DNA of 64,000 bases from Methylomonas sp. LL1 (GCF_015711015.1 NZ_CP064653.1:2852001-2916000); one strand, 5' to 3'; shown: positions 1-9,615, counted from the stretch's first letter. Made by a program: numbers and translations. Notes: generated by a model not told the origin, from the sequence alone.

Positions 1-187
1 GCTGCTTGATGTTGTCGAGTATCGGTTCTTCCAGATACTTGGTGCCAATGCGGTAATCGCCGGAATAATGAAACCATTTGTCCTTGGGCAACTTGCTCGA
101 CAGGGTGGTTTTGCCGGCACCGGACATTGCCAGCAGGGTAATACTCTTGGATTCCCAGTCCAAAAATTGTTGCGGGGTCATTTTCAT
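1..187 (-). CDS. P-loop ATPase/kinase-like protein (3' part missing)
   Basis: The window edge cuts this gene; only the first 62 codons are present, starting at ATG 187 (a second ATG lies two codons in). The N-terminus carries a clear Walker A motif, SGAGKTTLSSKLP, at about residues 22-34, followed by WFHYSGDYRIGTKYLEEP. This resembles small P-loop nucleoside/shikimate-kinase-like proteins that gammaproteobacterial genomes label simply 'ATPase'; the substrate is unknown. It begins 12 bp after the stop of the upstream acidic protein on the same strand, so the two are probably cotranscribed. The nucleotide-binding assignment is seen directly; anything further would be a guess. Confidence 0.75.
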   Translation of the reverse strand, partial: MKMTPQQFLDWESKSITLLAMSGAGKTTLSSKLPKDKWFHYSGDYRIGTKYLEEPILDNIKQ

Positions 188-199
188 AATAAAGCTTAC

Positions 200-502
200 T
201 CAGTCCAAATAATCGCTAATATCCAAGTCTTCCCGCTCCGGTCGCGCATGCACATCCGTATCCGAATAACCTAAATCGTCGGTTTCCAGATCGTCGAACG
301 GCGCGCTCCAATCTTCCGGGTCTTCTATGTAATCAAAGGTCGACGCGTACCATGCGTCGTTATCGTATTCGCCCAAATCGCCATTGGCGTATTGCACGTC
401 GATGGTTTCGTCTTTTGTATCAATGGCCACGACTTTAAAGGTCAAATTATTTTCAAAGTCTTTATACCAACGGCCTATGACCGGATCTGTAATGGTTGTC
501 AT
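200..502 (-). CDS. small acidic protein, DUF6763-like
   Basis: This 100-residue protein is very acidic, with many Asp and Glu in its second half, and has no signal peptide or membrane segment. The N-terminus, with VIGRWYKDFENNLTFKVVAID, reads like a short beta-barrel fold: conserved Trp-Tyr, then alternating hydrophobic strands. I associate this pattern with the DUF6763 family of gammaproteobacteria, from memory only. A good ribosome binding site (GAGGAT) lies 7 bp upstream of the ATG. It sits directly upstream of the P-loop ATPase on the same strand. Function unknown. Confidence 0.75.
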   Translation of the reverse strand: MTTITDPVIGRWYKDFENNLTFKVVAIDTKDETIDVQYANGDLGEYDNDAWYASTFDYIEDPEDWSAPFDDLETDDLGYSDTDVHARPEREDLDISDYLD

Positions 503-635
503 CGTCGCATCCTCGCTGGGGTTGATCGTGGGGCTATCATAGCCGAGTTTTTCCGGGCAGTGTAAACAGACAGAAAAATTTGCCGGGCGAATTCATTTAG
601 AATAGCGGCAACTTCTATTCCCACAAAAACAGGCC

Positions 636-842
636 ATGACCGAAGAACGCATTATCGAACTGGAAATAAAACAAGCTTATCAGGAGGATTTGATTCAGGC
701 ATTGAATCAGGTGGTTGCCGATCAACAAAAGCAAATCGGCAAACTGGAAGAAACTTGCAAATTATTGCACGACAAAATCAAGAGTCTGGCGATGGCGGAA
801 CGCAACCCGGCCATCATCGACGAAAGGCCGCCGCATTACTGA
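636..842 (+). CDS. slyX: SlyX family protein
   Basis: The 68-residue protein is a coiled coil over nearly its whole length (heptads of Leu/Ile from residue 5 to about 52) and ends in the PPHY tail that marks the SlyX family. Length and composition match SlyX (about 70 aa). The role of SlyX is not known; it was named for its position next to slyD in E. coli. It is a single gene here, convergent with the D,D-carboxypeptidase downstream. Confidence 0.9.
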   Translation: MTEERIIELEIKQAYQEDLIQALNQVVADQQKQIGKLEETCKLLHDKIKSLAMAERNPAIIDERPPHY

Positions 843-877
843 TGGGGCACCGTCACCCGGTTAAAGCTAAATCCGGT

Positions 878-2143
878 TTAACCGGGCAACAGGGTGCATT
901 CACGACCCTTGCTACGCAATTTTTTACAAAACGTCCGGGCCTGGTCCTGATCGAGCGCGGTCCACTCGGCCCGCCAAAATTGCCTACCTTTCATTCTGAG
1001 CCTGACAATATGCGGTTCTCCGCCTTTTGCCGCGGAACCCAAGGCATAGCGGGCTTGTTTTAAATCGACGTTGGCATCCGTTCTTCGGCTATGGTCGCCC
1101 AACATCACGGCCCAATTATCCGCCGAAGCATGGCTGCGGTGATTTCGCGTTTTAGCGGCATGCCTTTCGGCCGATCTTCCGGATGAACCTGGATTGATCT
1201 CGATCGCTTCCGCTTTGCCGGAACCACTATCGGCCCCCATCTGTTCCGCGCTTCCGGCGCACCGATTCGACGACAGCTGAAACGGCGGCGGTGCGAAGTT
1301 GCTATTGGTCAATTGTTCGACCGGCATGCCAAAAACGCCCGCCTGGGATTTTTCAAAACCCAGATCCAGTAAATTACCCATCTGATGAAAGCGTTCGCCG
1401 CTGCTGTGCGCGCCCAACAACACACCAATCAAACGCCGGCCGTCACGTTTGGCCGAGGCAATCAGGTTATAGCCCGAGCCGCAGGTAAAGCCGGTTTTTA
1501 AGCCGTCGGCATCGGGATAGGTTTTTAAAATCTTGTTGGTATTGGGCAATACCCGGCCTTTATAGGCAAATTCGGTAGCCGAAAAATAACGGTAATATTG
1601 CGGAAAATCGCGAATCAGCGCCGCCGACAGCAATGCCAAGTCACGGGCGCTACTGATCTGGCCTTCGTCGGGCAATCCGCTGGCATTCTGAAACGAACTG
1701 TTATACATGCCCATGCCATGGGCCTGCTGGGTCATCATCGAAGCAAAATCAGATTCGGTGCCGCCCAAGCGCTCGGCCAATAATACAGCCGCATCATTGG
1801 CGGAACGGGTAGTCACGGCCATGATGGCCTGTTCGACGCTAATGGTCTGGCCCCGGCGCAAACCCAATCGGGAACTGGGTTGGCGGGCCGCATGAGCCGA
1901 AACGGTCAGTTGTTCATGCAGTTGCAACCGTCCGGCTTCCAGCGCGGCAAAGGTCATGTAGATCGTCATGACCTTGGTCAATGAAGCCGGATACCAGCGC
2001 TGATTCGATTCGACTTCATGAACCACGCGCCCGCTATCGGCATCGATCACGATTGCCGCATAGCGGGCCGAGGCATCGGCGCCATAAAACAGCAGATAAG
2101 CCATTGTAAATAATGTAATTTTTTTGTTCAGTGCGAATTTCAA
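878..2143 (-). CDS. D-alanyl-D-alanine carboxypeptidase (S11) with C-terminal SPOR domain
   Basis: This is a penicillin-binding protein of peptidase family S11, the DacF/DacA type, which removes the terminal D-Ala from peptidoglycan stem peptides in the periplasm. A signal peptide or anchor covers residues 1-26. The three active-site motifs are visible: SLTK (Ser54-Lys57), SAN near residue 113, and KTG near residue 214. A Ser/Gly-rich linker of about 45 residues follows. The last ~75 residues (from NWAVMLGD) look like a SPOR domain, which binds denuded glycan strands at the division septum. At 421 residues it is longer than DacA because of this tail. The combination suggests a septal enzyme. 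Single gene, convergent with slyX. Confidence 0.9.
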   Translation of the reverse strand: MKFALNKKITLFTMAYLLFYGADASARYAAIVIDADSGRVVHEVESNQRWYPASLTKVMTIYMTFAALEAGRLQLHEQLTVSAHAARQPSSRLGLRRGQTISVEQAIMAVTTRSANDAAVLLAERLGGTESDFASMMTQQAHGMGMYNSSFQNASGLPDEGQISSARDLALLSAALIRDFPQYYRYFSATEFAYKGRVLPNTNKILKTYPDADGLKTGFTCGSGYNLIASAKRDGRRLIGVLLGAHSSGERFHQMGNLLDLGFEKSQAGVFGMPVEQLTNSNFAPPPFQLSSNRCAGSAEQMGADSGSGKAEAIEINPGSSGRSAERHAAKTRNHRSHASADNWAVMLGDHSRRTDANVDLKQARYALGSAAKGGEPHIVRLRMKGRQFWRAEWTALDQDQARTFCKKLRSKGRECTLLPG

Positions 2144-2191
2144 CGGCTTAATTCTCTGCGATGTGACGGCTTAAGTATTTGATCGCGCTAT

Positions 2192-3094
2192 TTAATCAGA
2201 ATTATCGATTTCGAAAAAGACCCAATTTACCCGCGGATGCACAGTTTTAATCTGTTGCTCCATGGCGTTGATTAAATCCACCGCTTCGGCGACGGTCAAA
2301 TCCGGCAATAATTCGGCTTTGATGGCGATCAACACTTGGCTGCCATGATTGATGGCCCAGAGATTAAGCAGCTTGACCACCGACGCTTGCTGCCGCAAAT
2401 AATCGGAAACCGCGTCGCGAATCTCGGCATCCGCTTCGCCCAACAACAAGGAGTGCACTTCTCGCCCCACCAGCAAGGCAACTATTACCAACAACACCCC
2501 TATCAAAACCGATCCCATGGCGTCATAAACCGGATTGCCGGTCAACATGGTCAAGCCCAGCATTACGGCGGCAATGACTAACCCCAACAAGGCGGCCAAA
2601 TCTTCACCGACCACCACCATCAATTCGCTGGAATAGGTCTCCTTGAACCAGCGCCATAAGCTACGACTAGCCTTTTCCTGCCGCAACGCCGACAGCGCCC
2701 CCTTCAGCGAAAACGCCTCCAGCACCACGGCTATCAACAAAATCAACAAGGCGATTTCGGCATTTTCCACTTCATGATGCTCACCAAACCGCAACCAACC
2801 CTCATAGATTGAGAACAAGCCTCCGACCGAAAACAAGGTAATCGCCACCATCATCGACCAGATGTAAGACTCACGTCCAAACCCCATCGGGTGCTGGACT
2901 GTTGCCAGACGCGCCGAGCGTTTCATGCCGACGAACAACAACACCTGATTGCCGCAATCGGCAAAGGAGTGAATCGCTTCAGCCAGCAACGAGCCCGACC
3001 CGGTCCACAAAGCGGCGCCGGTTTTACTGATGGCGATACCCAAATTAGCAGCAAAGGCATAAGCAATGGCTTTTGTAGAATTATCGTGAGACAT
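2192..3094 (-). CDS. cation diffusion facilitator family transporter
   Basis: This inner-membrane antiporter of the CDF family (about 300 residues) should export divalent metal such as Zn, Co, Fe or Mn. It has about six membrane segments, with the family motif HSFADCGNQVLLFVG in the second, and a soluble C-terminal domain of about 80 residues starting near EIRDAVSDYLR. The frame is open further upstream, but the start is placed at the ATG giving MSHDNSTKAIAYAF, because the extra 47 residues are low-complexity and do not look like this family. No strong ribosome binding site is visible at either start. Metal specificity cannot be read from the sequence. Confidence 0.87.
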   Translation of the reverse strand: MSHDNSTKAIAYAFAANLGIAISKTGAALWTGSGSLLAEAIHSFADCGNQVLLFVGMKRSARLATVQHPMGFGRESYIWSMMVAITLFSVGGLFSIYEGWLRFGEHHEVENAEIALLILLIAVVLEAFSLKGALSALRQEKASRSLWRWFKETYSSELMVVVGEDLAALLGLVIAAVMLGLTMLTGNPVYDAMGSVLIGVLLVIVALLVGREVHSLLLGEADAEIRDAVSDYLRQQASVVKLLNLWAINHGSQVLIAIKAELLPDLTVAEAVDLINAMEQQIKTVHPRVNWVFFEIDNSD

Positions 3095-3327
3095 GGTTTT
3101 GATTAAGCTAGTTGAAATCCAAGGAGGCGACCGCCCAATAATATTTATTAAGGTTTCCACCTTACCAGCAGCCAAGTTTAGTCTATTCCCCAAACCTGAT
3201 AACGAAAAATCATCTGCTCTTATCGGTCGGGTCAAGACTCAAAAATTGGCAGAAAACGAGGGATATTTGTCATTGCATATCCACTAGGAATTAGCAATGA
3301 TGTTAGTCAGACTTCAAGGAGCCCGAC

Positions 3328-4353
3328 ATGTCGACGTTCTCTTTTTCCAGGCCCGAAAGCTTCAAATTTGAATGCCGCACCATAGGCATCGTTGTGTTTC
3401 CGGGCGTCGAGGCATTGGATATCACCGGCCCCTCCGAAGTGTTTAATTTCGCCAATCTGAGCTTGCAAAAACAAGGCATCTCCGAACACAACATTTATTC
3501 GATCAAACTGTTAGCGAAAAAACCAGGTCCCGTCACCACCATGTCGGGCCTGCAACTAGTCGCCCCGGATGCTTATGGCGATTTGAATGCCGAAATCGAT
3601 ACTTTGCTAATTCCAGGCGGGGATATGGAACAAGTGTTATCCGACACAAAACTGATCGACTGGATCAAGGCAATGTCTCCCAAGGTTCGCCGCTTGGTTT
3701 CGGTCTGTACCGGCGCCTTTTTACTTGCCGAAGCCGGTTTGCTGGAAGGCTGCAAAGCCACGACGCATTGGAATTACTGCCAGCGACTCGCCAGAGAATA
3801 CCCCGGCATTCAAGTAAAGCCGGATTATATCTTTATCCAGGAGGGACACATTTTCACATCGGGCGGCATCACTTCGGGCATTGATCTGGCGCTTGCATTA
3901 TTGGAGGAGGATTGGGGCCGAGATTTGGCGTTGTTTGTAGCGCGTTTTTTAGTCGTATTTTTAAAGCGCCCCGGCGGTCAATCGCAGTTCAGTAGCTATC
4001 TTGCCTGTGAAGCCAGCCAACGTCCCGACCTGCGCGAGTTGCAGGCTTGGATTATCGAACATGTCGACCAGGATATGCGTATCGAAGCACTGGCCGAACG
4101 CATGGCCATGAGTCCGCGTAATTTTGCCCGGTTGTTTTTAACCGAAACCGGCATGACCCCAGCCAAATTCGTGGAAATGACCCGGATCGATCGAGCTAGA
4201 CACTTGCTTGAGACAGGCGAACTTTCGGTGGAAGCCATAGCCAGCCAAACCGGTTTTAAGGATGCCGAACGTATGCGGCGGGCATTCATCCGCCTACTCG
4301 CGGTCAATCCACGCCATTACCGGCAGCGTTTCGGCCAATCGACTACCGCTTAG
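3328..4353 (+). CDS. GlxA-type transcriptional regulator (DJ-1/PfpI domain plus AraC HTH)
   Basis: The protein has two parts. Residues ~15-185 form a DJ-1/PfpI amidotransferase-like domain with the nucleophile-elbow sequence VSVCTGAFLLAEAGLL and the strand TIGIVVFPGVEALDITGP. Residues ~225-335 form an AraC-type double helix-turn-helix (ALAERMAMSPRNFARLF, then VEAIASQTGFKDAERMRRAF). This is the GlxA/FtrA regulator layout; the ligand is unknown. It is 190 bp upstream of the hypX-like gene on the same strand, so it may regulate that gene, but this is inferred from position only. A strong ribosome binding site (AAGGAG) precedes the ATG. Confidence 0.9.
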   Translation: MSTFSFSRPESFKFECRTIGIVVFPGVEALDITGPSEVFNFANLSLQKQGISEHNIYSIKLLAKKPGPVTTMSGLQLVAPDAYGDLNAEIDTLLIPGGDMEQVLSDTKLIDWIKAMSPKVRRLVSVCTGAFLLAEAGLLEGCKATTHWNYCQRLAREYPGIQVKPDYIFIQEGHIFTSGGITSGIDLALALLEEDWGRDLALFVARFLVVFLKRPGGQSQFSSYLACEASQRPDLRELQAWIIEHVDQDMRIEALAERMAMSPRNFARLFLTETGMTPAKFVEMTRIDRARHLLETGELSVEAIASQTGFKDAERMRRAFIRLLAVNPRHYRQRFGQSTTA

Positions 4354-4543
4354 GCGATTTGGGAGATTTCTATTTCTCCAAATAACGGAATTTAGCGCAG
4401 GCAAGGGCGTAAGCCGAAGCCAGGTCAGTATCTTAAAGCCATATTCCTCAAAAGTTTTCGCAGAAAACAGCCGGCATCGTCCCATTCGTTGCCATTGCAT
4501 TCTATGGCTTTATTCAGTCCACTCTAATCACAAGGAGTCAACC

Positions 4544-6706
4544 ATGCGTATCTTACTCGTCTCCACCGCATTTTCCGGACTCACCCAGCGCTTTTATACC
4601 GAACTGGACGATGCCGGCTATCAGGTTTCCGTCGAATTGCATCTTGAGAACGAAGCGCAATTACTGCAAGGGATACAACTTTTTCAACCGGATTTGATTA
4701 TTTGCCCTTTTTTGACCCGACGCATACCGGAATGCGTTTATCAACAATACCGTTGCCTGATAGTACATCCAGGCATCAAGGGCGATCGCGGCCCCTCATC
4801 ACTGGATTGGGCCATACAGCAAGGCCATGAGGAATGGGGGGTGACACTATTGCAAGCCGCGGCCGAGATGGATGCCGGCGACATTTGGGCCAGTAAAACA
4901 TTTTCGTTGAGGAAGGCCTGCAAAAGCAGTGTATTTAACCGCGAAGTCACTCAAGCCGCCGTCGATTGTCTATGGGAGGCCTTGAGCTATTTCGATGCCC
5001 CTAATTTCAAACCCGAACCGTTGGATTACGATAATCCCAAAATCAAGGGTCAATTGCGCCCGCAGATCAAACAAACCGACCGCCGGATAGACTGGAAAAA
5101 ACATAAAACCGACGACATCCTGCGGCGTATCCATGCGGCCGACGGCTGTCCGGGAGTATTGGATGACATGTTCGGCAAGACGTTTTATCTATTTAATGCT
5201 GATAAAGAAACAAAATTGCGCGGCAAACCCGGCGAGATTATCGCCGTCGCCGGCCACGCCATTTGCCGGGCGACTTCCGACGGTGCAATATGGATTGGCC
5301 ATTTAAAACCCAAACAAGCGGACGGCCAAGGCATAAAACTGCCTGCCACCCTAGCCTTGGCGGATCTTTGGCCGAAACCGAAAACCGGTTTAGCGGGTTG
5401 GATAACCATGCAGCCGAAAACTCTGGAAATCGACTACACCATACCCGGCAGACAATTAGCTTGTCAGGAAGTCTGGTACGAGTTGGACAGCGAAGCCGCC
5501 TATCTTTATTTTCCGTTCCATAACGGTGGCATGAGCACCGGACAATGCCGGTTATTGCTTGAGGTATACCGACACCTGGCAAGCTTGAATATCAAAGCCA
5601 TCGTATTAATGGGCGGAGAAGAGTTCTGGTCCAACGGCATTCATCTCAACCATATCGAAGCCGCCGCCGATCCGGCCGAAGCATCCTGGCAAAACATCAA
5701 TGCCATGGATGATCTGATTTATCAAATCATTACCACACAGGATAAATTAACCATCGCGGCGGTGGCCGGCAATGCCGGGGCTGGCGGCGCCATTCTGGCG
5801 ATCGCACCGGATAAGGTAATAGTCAGGGATGGCGTGATTTTCAACCCCCATTATAAAAACATGGGGGGACTGTACGGTTCCGAATATTGGACCTACTTGC
5901 TACCCAAACGGGTCGGGCAGACGCTTGCCACTCAATTAACCGAAGGGTGTCTGCCTATCAGCGCCAAAAGAGCTTGGCAATTGGGCTTGGTCGATAAAGT
6001 GCTTGATCAACAACATTCGCTGTTTTATGCCCAGGTCAAACATTGGGTAACCGCCTATCTGAGCACTCCATCGGAACTGGACATTCTACTCAGCGAAAAA
6101 GCCGACACCCGTCGGATGGATGAAGCCGGCAAACCGTTGGCGACTTACCGCAAATTTGAGCTGACGCAAATGTATCGCAACTTTTATGTTGACCATGCCT
6201 ATCATCAAGCAAGAAAAGATTTTGTGTGCAAAAAAGCACTGCAGCAAACCCCGCTTAATATCGCCAAACATCGGCAAGACCAGCCCCAAAAACCGTTGCA
6301 AGCCCTTGGAATCACGAATTTTGCTTGGCAGGATACTTATGCCTTGGGCGATGAAATCATCGACCGAGAACACAAAAGTTTTTTCGAATTAGCGACAAAA
6401 CTGACGGATGCCTCCAACAAGGAGGCTATGTTGAATACGATGTTTGATTTACACGAGCACGTCAAAACCCATTTTGGCGCGGAGGAAAATGCAATGAAGC
6501 AAATAGGGTTTCATCACTATCAAAGCCATGCCAAGGAACATAATCTCATGCTGGAACAACTGATCCAGTTGACTCGCAAGATACAACATGACAACTGCAA
6601 AACGCGGGATACACAAAGATTTATCGACAAGTGGACCAAGCATATTTTGCATGCCGACATGGCATTTAACCAGCATTGGAAGGAAATGACCAAATACTGT
6701 ATTTAG
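4544..6706 (+). CDS. hypX: HypX/HoxX hydrogenase maturation protein fused to a C-terminal bacteriohemerythrin domain
   Basis: HypX makes carbon monoxide from formyl groups for the active-site iron of NiFe hydrogenases under aerobic conditions. Residues 1-~165 form a formyltransferase domain (HPGIKGDRG from His75), ~185-270 its C-terminal subdomain, and ~290-545 a crotonase-like domain with GNAGAGGA from Gly409, NPHYKNMGG and SEYWTYLLPKRVG. Tyr437 and Glu447 are probably the conserved pair of the decarbonylation site. Residues 592-720 are an extra hemerythrin domain with all iron-ligand motifs: His610 (DREH), HFGAE, HAKEH and HILHAD. HypX is normally about 550-580 residues; this one is 720. 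The start at 4544 is chosen over an in-frame ATG at 4262 because AAGGAG lies just upstream and the sequence MRILLVSTAFSGLTQRF matches the family start. No other hyp or hydrogenase gene is in the window. Confidence 0.88.
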   Translation: MRILLVSTAFSGLTQRFYTELDDAGYQVSVELHLENEAQLLQGIQLFQPDLIICPFLTRRIPECVYQQYRCLIVHPGIKGDRGPSSLDWAIQQGHEEWGVTLLQAAAEMDAGDIWASKTFSLRKACKSSVFNREVTQAAVDCLWEALSYFDAPNFKPEPLDYDNPKIKGQLRPQIKQTDRRIDWKKHKTDDILRRIHAADGCPGVLDDMFGKTFYLFNADKETKLRGKPGEIIAVAGHAICRATSDGAIWIGHLKPKQADGQGIKLPATLALADLWPKPKTGLAGWITMQPKTLEIDYTIPGRQLACQEVWYELDSEAAYLYFPFHNGGMSTGQCRLLLEVYRHLASLNIKAIVLMGGEEFWSNGIHLNHIEAAADPAEASWQNINAMDDLIYQIITTQDKLTIAAVAGNAGAGGAILAIAPDKVIVRDGVIFNPHYKNMGGLYGSEYWTYLLPKRVGQTLATQLTEGCLPISAKRAWQLGLVDKVLDQQHSLFYAQVKHWVTAYLSTPSELDILLSEKADTRRMDEAGKPLATYRKFELTQMYRNFYVDHAYHQARKDFVCKKALQQTPLNIAKHRQDQPQKPLQALGITNFAWQDTYALGDEIIDREHKSFFELATKLTDASNKEAMLNTMFDLHEHVKTHFGAEENAMKQIGFHHYQSHAKEHNLMLEQLIQLTRKIQHDNCKTRDTQRFIDKWTKHILHADMAFNQHWKEMTKYCI

Positions 6707-6757
6707 CCTAAACCATTGGCGTCATCGACTCGTACCGTAGATACCGTTAACGATCAG

Positions 6758-8587
6758 TCACTGCTCGGACTTGAATTCAGGCACCAGGCCTTTCAGCAAG
6801 GTCAAAATCCGCTGTTGATCCTGCTGCCGGCAGGCCTGGGTCAACTCCTGAATTTGTCTAAACCAAGCGTCGTTGTCGTAAACCCTGGCCTTAGCCAAGC
6901 GTAACTTGTTATAACCAGTTTCCATCAGAGGCTCTTCATCGTGAAACAACTCCTCATATAACTTTTCGCCGGGCCGCAAGCCGACAAACTCGATTGGAAT
7001 ATCCTGGCCCGGCACTTTCCCGCTCAAACGTATCATCTGTTCGGCCAAATAGACGATTTTCACTGGTTCGCCCATGTCCAGCACAAACACTTCGCCGCCC
7101 TCGCCCACGGTTTCGGCCTGCATGATCAGTTGGCACGCTTCCGGGATGGTCATGAAATAGCGGGTAATATCCGGATGGGTCACGGTAACCGGACCGCCGG
7201 CCTGGATTTGCTCGCGGAACAACGGCACCACGCTGCCGGCCGAATCCAGCACATTGCCGAAACGCACGGTCATGAAGCGAGTAGTGCCGGTTTGATTCAG
7301 GTTTTGGCACAGAATTTCGGCGGCCCGTTTGGTCGCCCCCATCACATTGCTGGGATTGACCGCCTTGTCGGTGGAAATCAGCACAAAGCGCTCTACTCCG
7401 CCGGCAATCGCGGCTTCGGCCACGATTTTGGTGCCTATCAGGTTGTTATGCACCGCTTCGCGCACCTGTCCTTCCAGCAACGGCACATGTTTATAAGCGG
7501 CGGCATGAAATATCACGTCCGGTTTCCGGCTATCAATCAATTGCCGCACGGCCAACGGATCGGCCACGTCGCCCAACACCGCCAAATGTTGCAACTGTCC
7601 ATTCAACCGGGTCAAATCGGCATCAATCTTATACAGATTGTATTCGCATTGATCAAACACGATTAGCTTGCGTGGCTGTAATCTGGACAGTTGCTTGCAG
7701 AGCTCCGAACCTATCGATCCGCCACCGCCGGTTACCAAGATGGTTTTATCGGCCAAACTGGATTTCATACGTTGCCAATCCAGGCGCACCGGATCGCGGC
7801 CCAGAATATCCATGATCGATACGTTTCTAAGATTGGCCTTGGTCACCGCGCCGCTGAGTAATTCCTTGACCGAAGGCAGGGTTTGAAACGGTACGCCGCA
7901 GCCTTCGCAAATTTCCACGATGCGGCGCATTTGGCTGTCGCTAGCCGAAGGCACCGCGATCAACACCACCTCGATATCCCATTGCTCGACCAAATCGGGT
8001 AATTGCTCGACTCGGCCGGCCACCCGGATACCACGAATTTCGCGTTTGAATTTAGCCGATTGGTCGTCGGCAAATATAACCGGGATGTAACCGCTATGGG
8101 GGTTGGATAATAAATCCCGCGCCAGCATCTCGCCGGCGGAGCCGGCACCGATGATCAAGGCCCGCTGGCCGATGCGCTCGACGACCGCCCGCTCTTTCCA
8201 AAACCGATAAACGAATCGAGGAATGCACAGCAAAGCCAACAGCATCAGCATATACAGCGGCATCACCGATCTCGGCAAGCCCTCCAGACGATTGTAAAGA
8301 AACAAGCATCCGGCGATAAAGAAGATACCGGTCGCCACCGATTTAGCGATACGAACCAGATCAGGCATTGATGAAAAACGCCAAACGCCCCGATAAAGAC
8401 CGAATGCACAGAACGCGGAAACCTGAATCGCAATCACCACCGGCGAAAACAGCAAGGCCGAATAAAAATATTCATCCGGGATCACATCCAGATTGAAACG
8501 AAACCAATAAGCCCCAAACCAGGCCAGCGGCACCATCAATAAGTCATGGATAAATATCGAGGTGCGCGAGCGAAACTTGAAGCTCAT
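6758..8587 (-). CDS. membrane nucleotide-sugar 4,6-dehydratase (WbpM/CapD/PglF family)
   Basis: This 609-residue inner-membrane enzyme converts UDP-GlcNAc to the 4-keto-6-deoxy sugar, the first step to FucNAc, QuiNAc or bacillosamine for surface polysaccharides. The first ~120 residues contain four membrane helices, then a CoA-binding-like Rossmann region (ALIIGAGSAGEMLARDL near 143) and the catalytic SDR domain with TGGGGSIGSEL near 290. The atypical Ser-Met-Lys triad is visible in STDKAVNPSNVMGATK. Length agrees with WbpM (about 660) and CapD-type enzymes. It overlaps the upstream transferase gene by 4 bp, so the trio forms one operon with the order wbpV-wbpL-wbpM known from Pseudomonas O-antigen loci. 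Confidence 0.92.
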   Translation of the reverse strand: MSFKFRSRTSIFIHDLLMVPLAWFGAYWFRFNLDVIPDEYFYSALLFSPVVIAIQVSAFCAFGLYRGVWRFSSMPDLVRIAKSVATGIFFIAGCLFLYNRLEGLPRSVMPLYMLMLLALLCIPRFVYRFWKERAVVERIGQRALIIGAGSAGEMLARDLLSNPHSGYIPVIFADDQSAKFKREIRGIRVAGRVEQLPDLVEQWDIEVVLIAVPSASDSQMRRIVEICEGCGVPFQTLPSVKELLSGAVTKANLRNVSIMDILGRDPVRLDWQRMKSSLADKTILVTGGGGSIGSELCKQLSRLQPRKLIVFDQCEYNLYKIDADLTRLNGQLQHLAVLGDVADPLAVRQLIDSRKPDVIFHAAAYKHVPLLEGQVREAVHNNLIGTKIVAEAAIAGGVERFVLISTDKAVNPSNVMGATKRAAEILCQNLNQTGTTRFMTVRFGNVLDSAGSVVPLFREQIQAGGPVTVTHPDITRYFMTIPEACQLIMQAETVGEGGEVFVLDMGEPVKIVYLAEQMIRLSGKVPGQDIPIEFVGLRPGEKLYEELFHDEEPLMETGYNKLRLAKARVYDNDAWFRQIQELTQACRQQDQQRILTLLKGLVPEFKSEQ

Positions 8588-9615
8588 GCAACCGCCTCAT
8601 CGGCCCGACCCGCTTTAAAGCGATAGGCCAGATAACACAGCGGCAGATAGGCCAACATCAGTCCGAATAAGGCATGGGAAGGATGCAGAAACACCAGCCA
8701 TGATAGCGGTAACAACCAGAACAAATTAATCGCCCAACTCGCCAATAGCACCTTTAAATGTCCGTATTGCTTGGCGGCCTGCTGATAGGTATGTGAACAA
8801 TGGGCGTCGTACCATTTTTGACCGCTAAGGAAACGATACAGCAAGGTGTAGGTCGCATCCACCACGAAAATACCGAACAGAATCAAGCCGCAATACAACA
8901 ACACGGCCGCCTGCCGCGCGGCCATCAGAATCAAAAGCCCCAGCAACAAGCCCAGAAAGCCACTCCCCACGTCGCCCATGAATATCCTGGCCTTGGGCCA
9001 ATTCCAGCACAAAAAACCTAGCGAGGCGGCGGCCAGACTGATGCTGATCCGAAACAAACCCTGATCCAAATAAAATAGATAGCCGGCCAAAGCCAGCGAC
9101 ACAAACAAAGATTCGGACGCGGCAATTCCGTCGGTACCGTCCATAAAGTTAAACAAATTCAAAAGCCACACCAAAAACAGCACACCTAGCGGATAACCCA
9201 GCCACGCCAGATCCACGATCCGTCGATTCAAAAAACCATCGATCGGCGTCGGTAGCAGCAACAAGGGTAAGCCCTGTAGAAAAATCAGCGCCATCAGCGC
9301 CGCCAACACATGAGTTAAAAAGCGCCAGCGCGCGGCAACATGTCCATGATCGTCGCAAAAGCCGATGCCGGCCACCAATAAACCGGAGCTCAGAGCAGCC
9401 AGTTCGATAACATCGATACGGCTCGTGAAAAACAGCATGAGCAATGCCGCCATAAAAGCTAACACAATGGCTAAACCGCCGCCGCGCGGGGTAGGCACGG
9501 TATGGGAACTACGTTGATTGGGAATATCCAACACTTTGCGCGACAAAGCATAGGAACGAATCACGCCAGTCAATAGGATTGAAACTAGCAGTACAACAGC
9601 AAAATGCAATAACAC
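8584..9615 (-). CDS. undecaprenyl-phosphate sugar-1-phosphate transferase (WecA/WbpL, glycosyltransferase family 4)
   Basis: This polytopic inner-membrane enzyme (343 residues, about 10-11 membrane segments) transfers a HexNAc-1-phosphate from a UDP-sugar to undecaprenyl phosphate and so begins an O-antigen or capsule unit. Family motifs are visible: HTVPTPRGGGLAI near the N-terminus, FNFMDGTDGIA (the conserved Asp region) near 155, and GDVGSGFLG near 215. HSHTYQQAAKQYGH is not present exactly, but CSHTYQQAAKQYGH fills the place of the His-containing loop. It overlaps the downstream dehydratase by 4 bp and follows the epimerase after 1 bp, so the three act together. The sugar is probably FucNAc or QuiNAc by analogy with WbpL. 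Confidence 0.9.
   Translation of the reverse strand: MLLHFAVVLLVSILLTGVIRSYALSRKVLDIPNQRSSHTVPTPRGGGLAIVLAFMAALLMLFFTSRIDVIELAALSSGLLVAGIGFCDDHGHVAARWRFLTHVLAALMALIFLQGLPLLLLPTPIDGFLNRRIVDLAWLGYPLGVLFLVWLLNLFNFMDGTDGIAASESLFVSLALAGYLFYLDQGLFRISISLAAASLGFLCWNWPKARIFMGDVGSGFLGLLLGLLILMAARQAAVLLYCGLILFGIFVVDATYTLLYRFLSGQKWYDAHCSHTYQQAAKQYGHLKVLLASWAINLFWLLPLSWLVFLHPSHALFGLMLAYLPLCYLAYRFKAGRADEAVA

Noticed and set aside
7130..7666. Antisense open frame of 178 codons inside the nucleotide-sugar dehydratase gene
   Set aside because: It is a shadow frame; the opposite strand carries the catalytic motifs.
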